64,000 nucleotides of DNA. It comes from Moniliophthora roreri. Its lineage: Eukaryota > Basidiomycota > Agaricomycetes > Agaricales > Marasmiaceae. The notes under the pieces are model-generated. The model worked only from the letters and a program-made list of their open reading frames with translations. It was not told the DNA's origin and did no database searches. The position numbers and the translations under genes are program-made. Positions within the stretch are counted from its first letter, which is position 1. Every line of letters begins with the position of its first letter. Of this stretch, positions 22,701 to 34,617 are shown one piece after another. Location: contig LATX02000001.1 of the NCBI GenBank assembly GCA_001466705.2, positions 868,001-932,000 on the forward strand, read 5' to 3'.

Positions 22701-23623
22701 TCCTCTCGACTGATTCTTCATTTTATTAGGGCCATGCGCTTTCTCGATGACACAGACCTTCTTAAGATCGAAGACATCCTGCCCTTCTTCCCTGATTTTG
22801 TCGTTATTGACGATTTCAAGGAGGAGATTGCTCATGCATTAGAGGGCTATTCGTCCCATATCGACAGCCTCAAGAGCGAAATGGACGAGGCTACCCGGAC
22901 CGCGGAATCCATTCAAAAAGATATCGCAGCCTTGAGAAACCGTTTCGTTACTATTGATGCCGGGGAGACCTGTTCCTCTTGTTCGCATCTTTTGCTGACT
23001 CGGCAGTTCTATGTTTTCCCATGCCGACACAACTTCCATGCAGACTGTCTTATTGGATTGGTAAACGATGTCCGTTGTCAAGAAAGTTGTCACTCCTCTA
23101 ATCATCTTCTTTTGACGCTTTATATCAGGCCAAAGAATACCTGCCAGCGCATTCCTTGCGGCGCATTCTCACGTTACAGACGGAGCTCATGAAGGGAAAC
23201 CCGGGACCTCTTTCTGCTGGCAAGATCACTAGCCCTGTTTCCAGTCTTCCACAGGGACGGCAACCGCAATCACAGAGAACGCTCCTGTCCTCCAACTTTA
23301 CAGCACTGACGAATCCGTTACACAATGGCACTAAAGCCGCCAATGTTTTGGGTCGTAATATTTTGTCAGCTGGAGATCGTTTGAGAGATCTTATCATCCC
23401 CGATGCTTTGGCAGCGGTGGTATCGGCACCAGTGGGTTGGATTCCGGGTATTGGAGCTGGGCGAAGAGGTGGCGTTGAGACGGATAATGGACAGAAGGAG
23501 AAACTGCGAGCCGAACTAGATGATGTATTGGCTGGTAGTTGTCCACTCTGTGAGAGCGTGGTTGTCGGACTGGATAGGCCGTTTGTAAAGGAAGGAGAAG
23601 TGGATACAACATGGGCACTATAG
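19780..23623 (+). CDS. VPS18: HOPS/CORVET core subunit Vps18 (Pep3)
   Basis: Vps18 is a core subunit of the HOPS and CORVET complexes that tether endosomes and vacuoles before fusion. Eleven exons (19780-19792, 19852-20709, 20752-20865, 20921-21132, 21180-21347, 21399-21596, 21653-21826, 21877-22038, 22087-22673, 22730-23060, 23129-23623) give 1103 residues. The first third is the beta-propeller (Pep3/Vps18/deep-orange domain, with YKLFMDPSGRHIIIT and EILIGGRNGTIYE). The middle is alpha-solenoid clathrin-repeat type (LDYALRLCKQNGR, HIYSKMGLYENSVDLAL). A coiled segment precedes a C-terminal RING with C-x2-C...C-x-H-x2-H-x2-C (CSSCSHLL, FPCRHNFHADC) and a distant CPLC. A long insert between the RING halves is Gly/Pro/Ser rich. 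The first exon is 13 nt and encodes MFDD plus one base; this start is inferred from the GTCAGT donor and the frame. Confidence 0.9.
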
Positions 23624-23749
23624 CTCGTCTGGACTATATTCAGATCTTCGCCGAACTTTCACTGTTTTACGTTATGATACATATTTGAGTAATGGCACCG
23701 TTGGTTGATGGGTGCCAGGCATAATATATAGGTCAGATGGCAGGAGAAA

Positions 23750-24255
23750 TTAATGGCTGATTTTCTTCGTGAGACCTTGTTTGCGACGTAGCCTGGCAGT
23801 TTTACGAGCTCCCATCTGGTAAAACAATCAGGAGTTTTGGGGTGAGGACAGGAGTCGAGGAGCATACCCTTGCTTTGTCTTCCTCCAGTCTCTCTTTCTC
23901 CTCTGCAGCTTTCCGTCTTTCCAGAGTGATTTCTCTCCGCCTTCCAGCATTGAATGTGAGAAAATGGGAGTTTGATGCATAGAAACGGGGGGATCGAACC
24001 TGTCTTTTTCGGCCTGCTTTTCGTCGCTCAATTCTTGTTGCAGTTTCTTTATGGCATGAGCCTTCTTGACTTGCTCCATGCGAGCTGCAAAACTCTTTGC
24101 CTTGACACCGTTAGGAAGATGAGATCGGCTGGAGAAGCTGTTTCTTTAGAGATAATTGGACAGGAAGAGGAGAATACATACACTGTGGCTGATTTCTGAG
24201 CTTTCCATGGCTTGCCCGAGACCCTTCCGTTTACCGAGGATGCGAGAGATAGCAT
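23750..24255 (-). CDS. CGR1: rRNA-processing protein Cgr1
   Basis: Cgr1 is a small basic nucleolar protein needed for 60S subunit rRNA processing. Four exons (24255-24182, 24128-24000, 23940-23868, 23815-23750) encode 113 residues, the usual size. The sequence shows the family blocks in order: VSGKPWKAQKSATVR, LPNGVKAKSFAARME, KKAHAIKKLQQELSDEKQAE, a REITLERRKAAEEKERLEE helix and the basic tail MGARKTARLRRKQGLTKK. It is almost entirely charged helix. The ATG chosen is the first in frame with the SGKPWK block. Another gene starts 88 bp away on the plus strand, so the two probably share a promoter. Confidence 0.88.
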
Positions 24256-24343
24256 GATGAAAGAAAATTTTAGCACGTTTTACATGGCGCGTGGGAGATT
24301 TATTTGGTGAGGCTCCTGATACAGTGACAGGACGACTGGTCAA

Positions 24344-26804
24344 ATGGAGTTGAGCCCATCCTCAGTTCTCATCATGGACTCATCGGACACTCCCTCCCTC
24401 TATAGTCGTTCCGCATTCTCGCCCCAGTCCTCTCATTTTTGTTCGCCCTCAATCTCGTCGTCTCTCCCAGTGATGAGCACCATCAACGATCTCGCCGTTA
24501 GCATGCTCGATATGGACGACGACCCTCGCTCTTCCTCGATATACGATTCTGTTCATGACCATGATACTTCAGAGGACGATTACGACGAAAATGGTGTTGA
24601 GGACGACCAGTCCGTTCCGCGAATGAGCTATCTTGGTCCAAAGATGCGCTACCATTCAAGAGCACCTTGGGAGATGGAAGATACCCCCCAGGAAGCCGAG
24701 GAGGATAACGCTGGTGTTGAGAATCAAACTAGCTTTTCCTCTTCAACGACTCGCGTCAAAGCGGGGATAACACGACACTTTGGCTTTGGGGGGTCCAAGT
24801 CGAGCGGTGCAGGCAGATCAAGTGAGGAGTCAAACGGCTCGCAGAAAGCACCCAAAATGTCTTTTGACTCTACGTCGTCCCACGTATCATATTCTCGCGA
24901 CGCTCATAGCAAGTATGTGACTATTTCACTCAATCAAGCTCTTGTACCTATTTTCTCACTGCCTTTATAGTACCCCCCTACATGCACTTTCTTCGACTTC
25001 TCAAACACCTTCCAAGCATGGCGGTTCTCAGAGACATCTGTATCCGCTCGTTCGATCCAGACCTCACTCTCCTTTCCATTCTTTGTCACCTCAGATTTCG
25101 CCGACCAGTCCTCGTTCACCTACACCACACTTCTCTGAGGTAACTTCCTCAGGCATCGACAGTGGCAATGATTCTCCCACCAGAAGCTGTAGTAGCTTCG
25201 AACTGGACTCCAAACCTTCATTCAACTACCAATCCGAAGAACACCATCCCTATGCGAATCCTGATTTGGTGGTTTCTTCGTCTTCTTTAGAGGAAGCGAT
25301 CACCTATACTGCACATATACCCTATAAACTTTCATTGTCCCGGAGCGATATCTCTACTATAGGTTCCGACTCCATAATCTCCCACACCGTGAATACCTAC
25401 CCATGTCCTTCCATGGCTCTTGATCCCACGCCGCAGAGTCCAAGCGTGGCGTCCTTCAGAGGTCAAGGAAAAGAGATATCGTCGCCCCTTTCCGTTCGAG
25501 GCAGTTCCTGGCGGGGAGTGGACCACTCAACTGGAGCAGAAAGCTCGTCGTTGCCACAGCCACAGTTAACCAACCTTCCCGGGTGGACTGAACGTTCAAC
25601 CTCTCCTGGTTTCAATCTCATATCATTGGAGGAAGCACGGGCACAGCGGTCGCGCAGTATAACCTTACATCACCCTTCGACCTCCAACGCCTCTGCAGGG
25701 TCTAGTGGCGCATCCAATGTCTTCCCTTTTCCAGAAAATAGTGGGAATGGGTCCGGTTCATCTGTCGCTAGCATGACTGCTAGGGCTCGCGCTCGGTCGA
25801 TAAGTGCTGGTACACGTGCTAAGCAAGCACTGAACAATATCGTAAGCACCACTGCTCCAAAATCCGAACGACGGGATTCAGAGCCTTCAGTCTCGACGTT
25901 GAACAGCTCTGCAAATGGAGCCAATTCCTCGAGTGGCCCGTCAGGGGGGAAAACCCTGAAGAACAAACGGAGCGGTTTTCTCCGGCTATTCAATGGTGGC
26001 CGAGACGAAAGATCGCCACCGCCGCCCGTACCGTCGCTCTCTGAAGGTTTTGCAGCGTTCAACGCGCAGCAGGCGTCGCTTCAGAGGCCATCTGTTTCCT
26101 CAAAAATCAATAGCCATCGCATTCCGGTTCCTCAGATTTCACCATCGCTACTCGATAGCTCGAACGGCCCAAGTGACGACTATCTTAGTGTCAAATCAGC
26201 GATCATTGCCACTGGTTCCAAACGCACACCTCCGCCGCTTTCTCTTCATACTTCGACGCACAAAGCACATTTACCCGGACACCTACACCCACAATCGATC
26301 AATGATCTCGCTAAGAGCGCTCCTGCTCACATCACCGAATTTCCGACCCTGAAATTGCGACCGGTTTCCTCGATGTTTAGTACTCAATTCGGAGAACATA
26401 TTCTTTCTTCACCACCCTCTCCAGAGACTCCCAGTTCGGCCATATCACCTCTCACACCGGGTCTGTACAACCGTCCTGATAATTTTGGTTCCGTGACCAG
26501 CGAAAATTCATCCTTGTCGACGGGTGATGCAGATGATCACAGTGTAGTCATCCGCAAACTGCAGGACCAGCTTTCCAAATCCAAACTAGCACATCAGCAG
26601 CAGATTTGGGAATTGGAAGGTCAAGTGCGCGACCTGAAGATGGAGCTAGAAGATGCACGTTCCAACGGTATGAAGGAGCGGGACCAATTATACTGTGAAC
26701 ATTGCGGAAGAGGCAGTCGCGACGTCGGTATTTCACCTAGTGTCGTTCACAGACCTCGGGCGAGAACGGGGACAGGGCAATCTCGCTTTGGGAGTGCCGT
26801 GTAA
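24344..26804 (+). CDS. Ser-rich protein of unknown function with C-terminal coiled coil
   Basis: Not recognised. Two exons (24344-24912 and 24971-26804) encode 800 residues, mostly low complexity: Ser about one residue in five, with many Ser-Pro pairs that suit proline-directed kinases. Residues about 50-100 are acidic (DMDDD, SEDDYDENGVEDD). A folded part is predicted only at the end: a charged coiled coil (VIRKLQDQLSKSKLAHQQQI, then ELEGQVRDLKMELEDA) followed by a C-x2-C pair (YCEHCGRGSRD) that could hold half a zinc site. A second in-frame ATG at 24374 is an equally good start. The layout (disordered Ser-rich body, coil, CxxC) recalls fungal signalling or polarity scaffolds, but no function can be claimed. 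Confidence 0.72.
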
Positions 26805-27281
26805 CTGTATTATCATTGCTCATTTTTTTATTGTCTTTATCATTCATTTATTACCTTGCTGATGACCTTCCACCTTTCCCTAGCTCGCATGTCCAACCCA
26901 TTTGCTTTGTTCACGATCTGTCCATCCCTTGAATATATTCCGTGGTTTGAACTTTTCCCATCGCCCCCATACAGTTGTACATTTGTTTAATTCTTTTTAT
27001 ATGTTTACCTATCTCGGTGTTGTAATGGTTTGCAGGTTGATACAGTCGACTGCTCTAAAAACCCTTTGTTGTTGTAGAATCTAGTAATCCCTGACTTACG
27101 CGACCTCTTTCTTTCATATTGACTCCCACCCTCCTTAGTCTTGTTTATCCACTACTCGGTTCTGTACTCATGCATTCGCTATCGTTTCACCTGTCGCTCT
27201 TGAGTTTGGTGGAAAGTGTTTATAAAGCACCTGTACTACATTTCTGCAACCATACAAATTGCTCCACATACATCCCATCCA
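26805..27281. other. Shared 3' region of two convergent genes
   Basis: The gap separates the stop codons of the Ser-rich gene and SEC39. It is T-rich on the plus strand with no protein-like frame. It probably contains both polyadenylation regions; several TTTATTT/TATATGT strings fit that role. Confidence 0.4.
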
Positions 27282-30200
27282 TCATATGCTTTCCTCGGCT
27301 CCAATCAACCATCCGATGCCTTTTGAGAAGACCTTTGATGCCTGAGTTGACACATCTTCACCATTTTCAGGCCGCCTGCTTCCGCTTCGTGAACGTTCAC
27401 TTCTACCTTGTTGAGAGAGATGTGAACGACCACGGGAGAAAGGGAAGTTTGCAGTAACACTCTTGAATGTCCTACTAGCGAGTGCCGCAGCGTCGGGAGT
27501 ATTGAGTAGTGGTGGCGAAGGCATGTGGAAGTTCTTTAACCGCGCCTGCAAAGAAGACGCAGCCGATTCCGGTGAGAGCAACTTAGCGGCATCCATTCGT
27601 TTGTGGCTTTGTCGTTCCACGGCTCCACCGTGTCGGTGCGTGAGCCGCTCTTCCCTAGCATCAACATCGTCCTTCTCTAGTCGTCGCCAAGCCGTCAAAA
27701 CATCATGGAGTCTATCGGCAGGGCAGATTTCGATGGCCCGTCCTAATAGACGGAGCTTTTTGATCGTGTCTCCGAATTCTGTTTGCCGACCAAGTTGGAA
27801 GCAGGCTACCCAACAAACGTCACTGGCTTCCCTGGTTTTAGGATTGTCCAATCCCATGGATGTTGCCCGGAGGCCCAGAACCAAGTCGATCATCCGACCG
27901 CTTATTTCATATGATCGATTGAAATCTTCGACCTGTAAAGCGGTATCGGCCAGCATCGCGAGGGTCTTCACCTCGGCGATAACATCGTCCTTGAAACCGA
28001 GTTTATGAACCAGTTCAAGAATGACCTCTGTGTGCCTGTAGGCATCACTGTTGCTGGATAGAACCTGTGATACCAGTGACAGCCGGTCTTTAGTGAGTCG
28101 GATTTCTATCGGAGAAATTGGGATGCCGGGTCGGGACATGACGTTGAAAGAGCACAACCGTGAAGTAGCTTCGATGAAGTCCTTCTCCTTTGCCAGTGCT
28201 TCTGACGGTGCCGGAACATCCAGGCTAATAGGTAGTTGAGTGGCGAAGATCCCTCAGATAAAACGATCTTACCAATCATATGCCAGCTTCATATCGCCAA
28301 ACTTATAGTTACCGGAACTTGCATTGTCATAAAATTCTCGTGAGCAAGAAAGGCAGGTTGCTTCAATGGTGTCGTTATCCAGTGTAAGAAGCTTCTTGCG
28401 AGAATGGAACAAATGTCGCGCAATATCGAATCCTAAACCCATGGTTAAATGATGTACAAATTGATACTGGGGAAGGAGCTTACTGCCAGTACTAAGTAAT
28501 CCACTCAGGTAAATCCTCATCACTTCGTCCTTCGACAGGAGACAGAATGCACCACCTATTTTATCGTTGCCTCTACCCGCGAGCTTCAACATATCTTCCA
28601 ATAGCCATTCCCAGTCCTCCTGGGTGCTCAGCCTATCTTCTGAGCCCCCTGCTCTCCGGGCCATTCTATTTGCCCATGCGCGCTGCTCTGAAGCATCGTT
28701 ATTACTCTGCAAAAACCATCGCAAAGGCGCAGGGACACTCCAGCGAGCGAGAATCTCCCCAGACTCAAGATGCACGTCAAGAATATCGAGGGCTCTTGAG
28801 AGTGATGACAGAGGTAAAGGCTTGAAAAAGACCAGAAGGTCGGAAGGAGTGCATCTGGGTCTGGAGGTTGTTGGCTTGACGAATGTACCCAATGAAGCCA
28901 CAGTGGTATCCGCAGCATCTTCATCGTCGCTAGGCACATCCCAAACAGGCAGGCATTCAAAGATACTGCTCATCGTCGGCCATTGATTAAGACTGTTGCT
29001 GCCATACAGACACGCTAACGCAAGGCGAACCATGTCGTCGTCCTGCTTGATAAGCCGTTGGGAGAAGGGAAGGGTAGGTTTAGAAGCATCGAAAATCGCG
29101 GCCACAATATCCAGGGGCGCCTTCAGGGTATAGTCGTAAAGCATTCGGGAAGGAAGGGAAGGATCAGGATTCCCAGCGCGTTCAGCGCGAGACTCCAAAA
29201 CGAATAGATAAGGCATAACTAGTCGCGATATATCTGTTGCGACCGTGTCGGGTGTGGAGTTCGAAAGGTAGGCATCCACAATGGCAGTTGGATCCATACT
29301 GCGCCATTGGGACAACGTCCAATCTTCAGCGGGCTCTTCTGCATGTACTGAGTCATACACGAGGCGAGAGAAAAGACTCAACTCTTCACCCAGCTCATCC
29401 AGACCAGAAATCCCTTGAGACCCGCCGTGCTGGACGAGAGTGAGAGCAGAATCAACCATTCCCGTGAGAGAGATGATTGTTTCTACCCTTTGCTGGTACC
29501 ATGCAGAGATTTCGCCCACGCTCCTCGGTTCAGTGAACGAAGAAGTATATGGAGTGGAGGGTGAAAGAAGGGATCCCAGGCTCGGGGGAATGGGTAGAAT
29601 TGCGAGAGCAGTTCGCACAACCAGTGACTCGGACCAATCTTGCTCGACCCTCCACTTGCTGAAGCTTGGCTTAACTTCCATCCCGGAGTCACTGTCACAT
29701 GAAGGAAGAAGGACGTGGTAATCTGAGGGGTTGGCATGTCCGGGTATAAAATCAAGGATGGCGTATCTGAATGGCCAAAGTTCGGCACCATGTCTGTTGA
29801 GCATCAGCCCAACACCATCGAACCATTGGTTGACGGCCAGCAGACATGATGATTGGAGGAGGTCGTTGGAAAGGAATTGTGAGAGCGTGAAGGGCGGGGA
29901 TAGCTTCACCTTGGAAGTTGAAGTTGGGCCTGCTCCACCGTCTCCCCAAGGATCGTCATCCCATTCTTCAACTCCCAGATTGTTCTCATCGTGATCCTCC
30001 TCCACAGCCTCCCCTGGTGCTTCTTTGCATAGCTCCACGTATGTGCTCAAGCAATCCAATCGCCGGAGTAGGATGGAACGTAAACGAGACAGTAGGGCAT
30101 CGCTCTCGACCTCCCTAAAGTACTCGGTCAATGGGTCTGCCGAGTTCGAGAAGCTATTTGTCGAGCTCTCGCTAGCAGAAGGAAGGAGTCTCTTGACGCG

Positions 30201-30434
30201 TTCAAACGTGGCATCAGTACGGCTTATACCTGTTTGCAAAAGGATTCTCTGCGTTTCGACGTCGTCGACCAGTCGGTCTGCGCAAGCAGCAGCGACCCAA
30301 AGGTCATCTGGTATATGATTTAGAATGCTTTCGACGTCGTTGACAGTGAGCTCGCTGTCTGCCAGGTCATTCCAGCGTGAGTAGAGTAGTGAGGTCATTT
30401 CTAAGTCCGACCTGTGTCCTGCCTCGCGACTCAT
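27282..30434 (-). CDS. SEC39: Sec39-domain protein (Dsl1 tether subunit)
   Basis: Sec39, related to metazoan NBAS, is part of the ER-resident Dsl1 complex that captures Golgi-derived COPI vesicles. Two exons (30434-28273 and 28224-27282) encode 1034 residues, mostly alpha-solenoid. Evidence for the family: the opening LYSRWNDLADSELTVNDVES, IPDDLWVAAACADRLVDD near residue 40, an EISAWYQQRVETIISLTGMV helix pair in the middle, and the conserved C-terminal block IEATSRLCSFNV...PISPIEIRLTKDRLSLV. The C-terminus is a Ser/Arg-rich tail. Exon 1 is a single 2.16-kb open frame, unusually long for this window. Later in-frame ATGs, including the one at 30398 (MTSLL), are possible starts. Plus-strand frames in this interval are shadows. 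Confidence 0.83.
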
Positions 30435-31111
30435 TCGTGCCTCACCGAGTGACCAACACACCACTTCCTCAGTTCCAACTTCCGAATCTAATCCAGTTAT
30501 TCACTAAGACCATAACATCCGAGTCGAGCGTTCCAAACTGCTCCTTGGAAACTATTATTCACAACGAACGGATGATGACAGCACCTCGTTGGAATCAGGC
30601 TTCCGTTCTGATCCTGTATCGGTGTATTCGATACACCTAATAAAACAACGTGCGTGTGATTTCTTGGCTTTTGGCCTAGCCTCCGTCTTATAGTTAATCC
30701 GCTACTATTCCAGAAGCATCACCAAGGGCAAGGGCCGTGAGGTTTCCGAATTCCCAGAGCTATACATCTCCAAGAAATATGATATCCGTTGACTACATCA
30801 ACTCATCTGACATTAATCGTACCCGGTCCTTTGTGCGAACCTGTGAAGCGGACTCTTCTTCGTATGCAGTCGGATCTCATAGGGCAAACAAGGGGTCATT
30901 TTCATCCCATTCATCGAAGTATACACCCGACTCTGCCCTACCATCTCTGCAAGCTGCCTTCTTAGTCACTGATTTGAAGGTGGCTTCGGGGCTACAATGA
31001 TAGTGAATCTGAAGCACTCGGCAGAACGGAAGCTGTGAGAAGCATCGTCTGTATATATAGTACGCTCGTCACGCAGACGTAGAGCAAGATTCCAGTCTTA
31101 GTATCTTTACC
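30435..31111. other. Divergent promoter region of SEC39 and the nitrilase gene
   Basis: No supported gene. A plus-strand open frame at 30737-31000 exists but has no splice partner or known motif. TATATATAG near 31052 is a possible core promoter element, 60 bp before the nitrilase start. Confidence 0.4.
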
Positions 31112-32583
31112 ATGCCAATCACACTCACCCCTTCCGACGCAGACACTCGCAAGTTCAAGGTCGCCGCTGTTCAAGCTGAACCGTGCGTACCGTTTTCTTC
31201 CTGGACATGACAAAGTTTGACCTCACACTTAAGGGTTTGGCTGGACCTTCAAGGAGGCGTAGAGAAAACTATCCGTATCATACGTGAAGCAGCAGGCGCG
31301 GGAGCCAAAATTATTGGGTTCCCTGAAGTCTTCATCCCTGGTAAGTAGACTTGACTTCGATGGTTTTCCCAGTGCTTAATGGCCCATTTAGGTTATCCAT
31401 GGACTCCTTGGGCCAATAACTTTGTGGATTCACAGCCTGTCCTCAAGGAATATCAGGCTAATTCCTTGGCCCTTCACTCGCCAGAAATGGATCGCATCAG
31501 GGAAGTAGTCAAGGAGAATGAAGTTACTATTGTATTGGGTTTCGCAGAACGCGATGGGGCTTCCTTGTACATTGCGCAAGTCACTATTACTCAAGACGGC
31601 AACATCGCCAACCATCGCCGAAAGATCAAGGTCGGTCCTCACCTCTTTGCCACGCCCAGAATCTAGAATGTAGATTAACAGCTGTCTGTTTTGCAGCCCA
31701 CGCACTACGAGAAGACGATTTTCGGGGATGGAAGCGGTACTAAATTTCTTTGCTTTAATTACAACAAATGCCTGAAGCCGTCACTCCGCAGCTCAATCCG
31801 TCTATAACGTCGTACAGACCCCTTATGGCAGACTTGGCTCTTTGAATTGCTGGGAGCACATCCAGGTCGGTTCCTTCTGGTTCTCTACACTGCCGATGGT
31901 CACTGACGGTTGACCACCGAACCCTTAGCCTTGGTTGAAGACGCACTTTTATTCTCAGCTACCCCAGATATTCGTTGGCGGATGGTGGCCAGCATTTCCC
32001 GCTGGACAGGGTGGCTCACCGTACATTGTCAGCGGAGAGGCGTCTAGCCGTATGACTCAATTGGTCGCAATGGAGGGAGGCTGCTTTGGACTAGTTTGCT
32101 GTCAGGTCGTCAGCGAGGCTGGCGCGGAAAAAATGAAGATGACTGGGTTCCCTTGGTTCAAATTCCCTGGAGGCGGGTTTTCTACGGTAAATGATTCACC
32201 ACAGGGCACCATTTACTCGTCCAATTGACGGATTGGCAGGTCTATGGTCCTGACGGTAGTGCACTTGCTCCCCCTGTGGACCCCGGTGAAGAAGCGATTG
32301 TCTATGCGACCATCAGTCTAGACAAAATCAACGAAGTAAAACTTGTGGCCGACACCATGGGTAACTAGTACGTTTGCACGTGCATGCTGCCGCCTCACTT
32401 GTTAATTACCCTCTCTCCTGTAGCTCCAGGTTCGATCTATTCCATACCGTCGTGCATGGGAAGAACTGGGCTCCGGCAACATATGATAGCGCCGAGGAAG
32501 AAGCACTTGCTTCGGCGAAGCAAAACGAGATTCCAAACGCTGCTAACAGCGCCAATTTCCGCCCTGCCGTTCCCGAAGCTTGA
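31112..32583 (+). CDS. Nitrilase (aliphatic nitrilase / cyanide hydratase branch)
   Basis: The enzyme hydrolyses a C-N bond of a nitrile to the acid and ammonia, or to the amide in cyanide hydratases. Eight exons (31112-31182, 31234-31340, 31392-31630, 31697-31736, 31792-31865, 31929-32186, 32240-32367, 32424-32583) encode 358 residues. The catalytic triad is complete: Glu 55 in [11 protein letters not shown], Lys 137 in HRRKIKPTHYEK, and Cys 172 in SLNCWEH. The context GYPWTPWA and [12 protein letters not shown] separates it from amidases such as Nit2. [10 protein letters not shown] near the C-terminus is also nitrilase-type. No signal peptide is seen, so it is probably cytosolic. Whether nitriles, cyanide or plant-derived compounds are the natural substrate cannot be told from the sequence. 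Confidence 0.85.
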
Positions 32584-33626
32584 AAATTCGAAGGTAGTAT
32601 GTATAAATATATCAAGAGCTCAGGACTGTGTTTTCTGTAAAAATGGTCAATCTCCCCTGGACATGGTCGGTTCCCGTCCCTGGTTGTGTGCTCAACTAAA
32701 TTGGTTGTTATGAAGGGATGTGCCGGCAAGTATGTATGTCGCATTGTCGCTCGATGTCTGCAGTTCCAGGAGCAGCATCGAATAAGACTGACAGATTCGA
32801 GGATCTCTAGACTGAATTCAGGTCTTCCATGCTGCAGTCGATGGGTACCGTCGATACCCTCACTCGACACCACCAACTTGACTTTGGCATTATCAAGCTG
32901 AAATGACATTTCTTCCGATCATCGACGGTGTAGCGTATGAATAGCACGAAGAACTGTCTTCTCGGGTCCTCCTTTCGCGGATCTGCACCTCAACTCCGGT
33001 GAAGACGCCAAGGTCTTCACGGTGACAAAAGTTCGGCGCACTTTATGAGGAGAAGCTCAAACTTGACATAGCCGACGTGAGGGAACAGTACTGTCTAACA
33101 CCGCCTAATCTTCTCAGTACCTCTGCTCGCTTTACCGCAGTCCCCGTGGCGTATCGTACGGCCGTGCTGTACTTGCTGGACACATAAAATGGCAGCGCCT
33201 CGGAGGGAAGCAATAGGATGTGAACGAGATCGTGCCGAGTACTGGTACACGGATTTCTTCGCCTATACCGATGCCTAAAGATTGATCTTCTCGATGTCAA
33301 AGCTTCCCATGTGTAACTCGTGTGCATTGATACATAGTCTGTTTGAATTGGACATCTTTTCTGAGATTCGCAGGAACCTATGTAAAGCCCGAGGAAAAGT
33401 CCAAATCATAAAAAGCCCATCGAAATACCGAAAAGTAGAATGACATGAAGCATCCGTGGCGAGTACGACGAACCGACAAAACCCATACCCCTGGTACAGT
33501 GTGGCGGGACAAAATATCTACCCAGTTTGAGCACTTCAAACCGGGCGAGGGATGTAAAATACAGTGGGAAAAGAAAGCAATGCGACCAGGGATAGCAACA
33601 GCATACAACACGACATGTGTATCAAA
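32584..33626. other. Gene-free kilobase between nitrilase and NIP7
   Basis: Both flanking genes end in this gap, so it is convergent 3' sequence. Minus-strand frames at 32406-32909 and 33043-33327 have no start context, splice sites or motifs that I trust. A small imperfect inverted repeat (GAAGACGCCAAGGTCTTC) lies near 33002. I see nothing else. Confidence 0.4.
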
Positions 33627-34446
33627 TCAAGGTTTCCTGTGGAGAACCTGTTAATTTGGCGGCCGGTGATAGGAACAAAAAATCCTCACCTCATCTCGTA
33701 GGTATTCACCCACATCACTGGGGTGACAGTTAAGTGAGCGTGAATGCGAAACGAAGTGTGGGAAGGTTATAGACTCACGCTTGATGGAAGACCAGGATCG
33801 ATGTCGGGTCCAGTTTTCGTGTGTCTGCTGTTGACCGTGCTGTCACTCCAAATCCCTGTAATACTATGGTGAACACCATGTCAGCGAGTGACAGAGACTT
33901 TGCCTGGCTCACCAATGGTACATCATTCATGCTGTAAACAACTACTCCCTGATGTTCTGGTGTGTCCTCCGTAATCCGACCCAGGTGTGCTTTCAGAACA
34001 TGGTTTCCGTAAAGGAAAGGCATTTCGCCATTTGGCTTGATCCATACCTGCAATACAAGTATTAGCCCTGCCCTCTCGGCTAGCATATGTTGAACACGCA
34101 CTTTATACTTGGCATACTGAGCAATGTAATCCAACGCCGTTATGTGCAGCTTGAATTTGCCACTTTTGCTAAACTTTCCAAAGCATGTGCCAAGGCTAAC
34201 GAGACTTGGACGAGCGACGGATGCACCTAGTCGCATGGACGACTCAGAGACGTAGAAGACTCTGTCCTTGTGAAGTCTGAAGCAATATGGTTCGTCTGGC
34301 CGGTCAATTAGGTGAATGAGGTTTTTACCCTGCGAGAAAGAGTAATGAGCGTGAGTGCGAGATGGACATTGAAACGATGGGCGTACAATGTAATTGGAGA
34401 GTTTGGCAAAGAGGGCCTTGGACTCGTCTTCAGTGAGAGGTCGCAT
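33627..34446 (-). CDS. NIP7: 60S ribosome biogenesis factor Nip7
   Basis: Nip7 binds pre-60S particles with Nop8 and is needed for 27S rRNA processing. Six exons (34446-34387, 34329-34102, 34047-33913, 33855-33779, 33717-33690, 33647-33627) encode 182 residues; yeast Nip7 has 181. Nearly every block is diagnostic: [75 protein letters not shown] and [19 protein letters not shown]. The PUA-domain C-terminus ([19 protein letters not shown]) ends in DVGEYLRDE. The last exon adds VLHRKP in place of the usual DTLF-like tail, so the final intron is the least certain. It is divergent from NRDE2 with 171 bp between start codons. Confidence 0.93.
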
Positions 34447-34617
34447 GAGTAGGTGATGTTGAGGTGATGATAGTCTGAAGAGGGCTTCACAGAAATAGAT
34501 GGCCGCGGTCCAAAGATTTATTTCGATCGCAAAAAGTTTTCCCAGGAGGTCCATGGACCACGAGTTGTGAGATCTAGGGTGCTCTATCCAGATTGCACTG
34601 GTTGTGATACTGCCAAC

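Noticed and set aside
27463..28008. Plus-strand 181-codon open frame
   Set aside because: It lies fully antisense to the SEC39 C-terminal exon, which has family motifs. It is a shadow frame.
30737..31000. Plus-strand frame upstream of the nitrilase
   Set aside because: Ser-rich open frame with no splice link to the nitrilase exon 1, no motif, and a position in a divergent promoter region.
32406..32909. Minus-strand 167-codon open frame after the nitrilase
   Set aside because: It overlaps the last nitrilase exon, has no motif or splice signals, and its residue composition is random-like.
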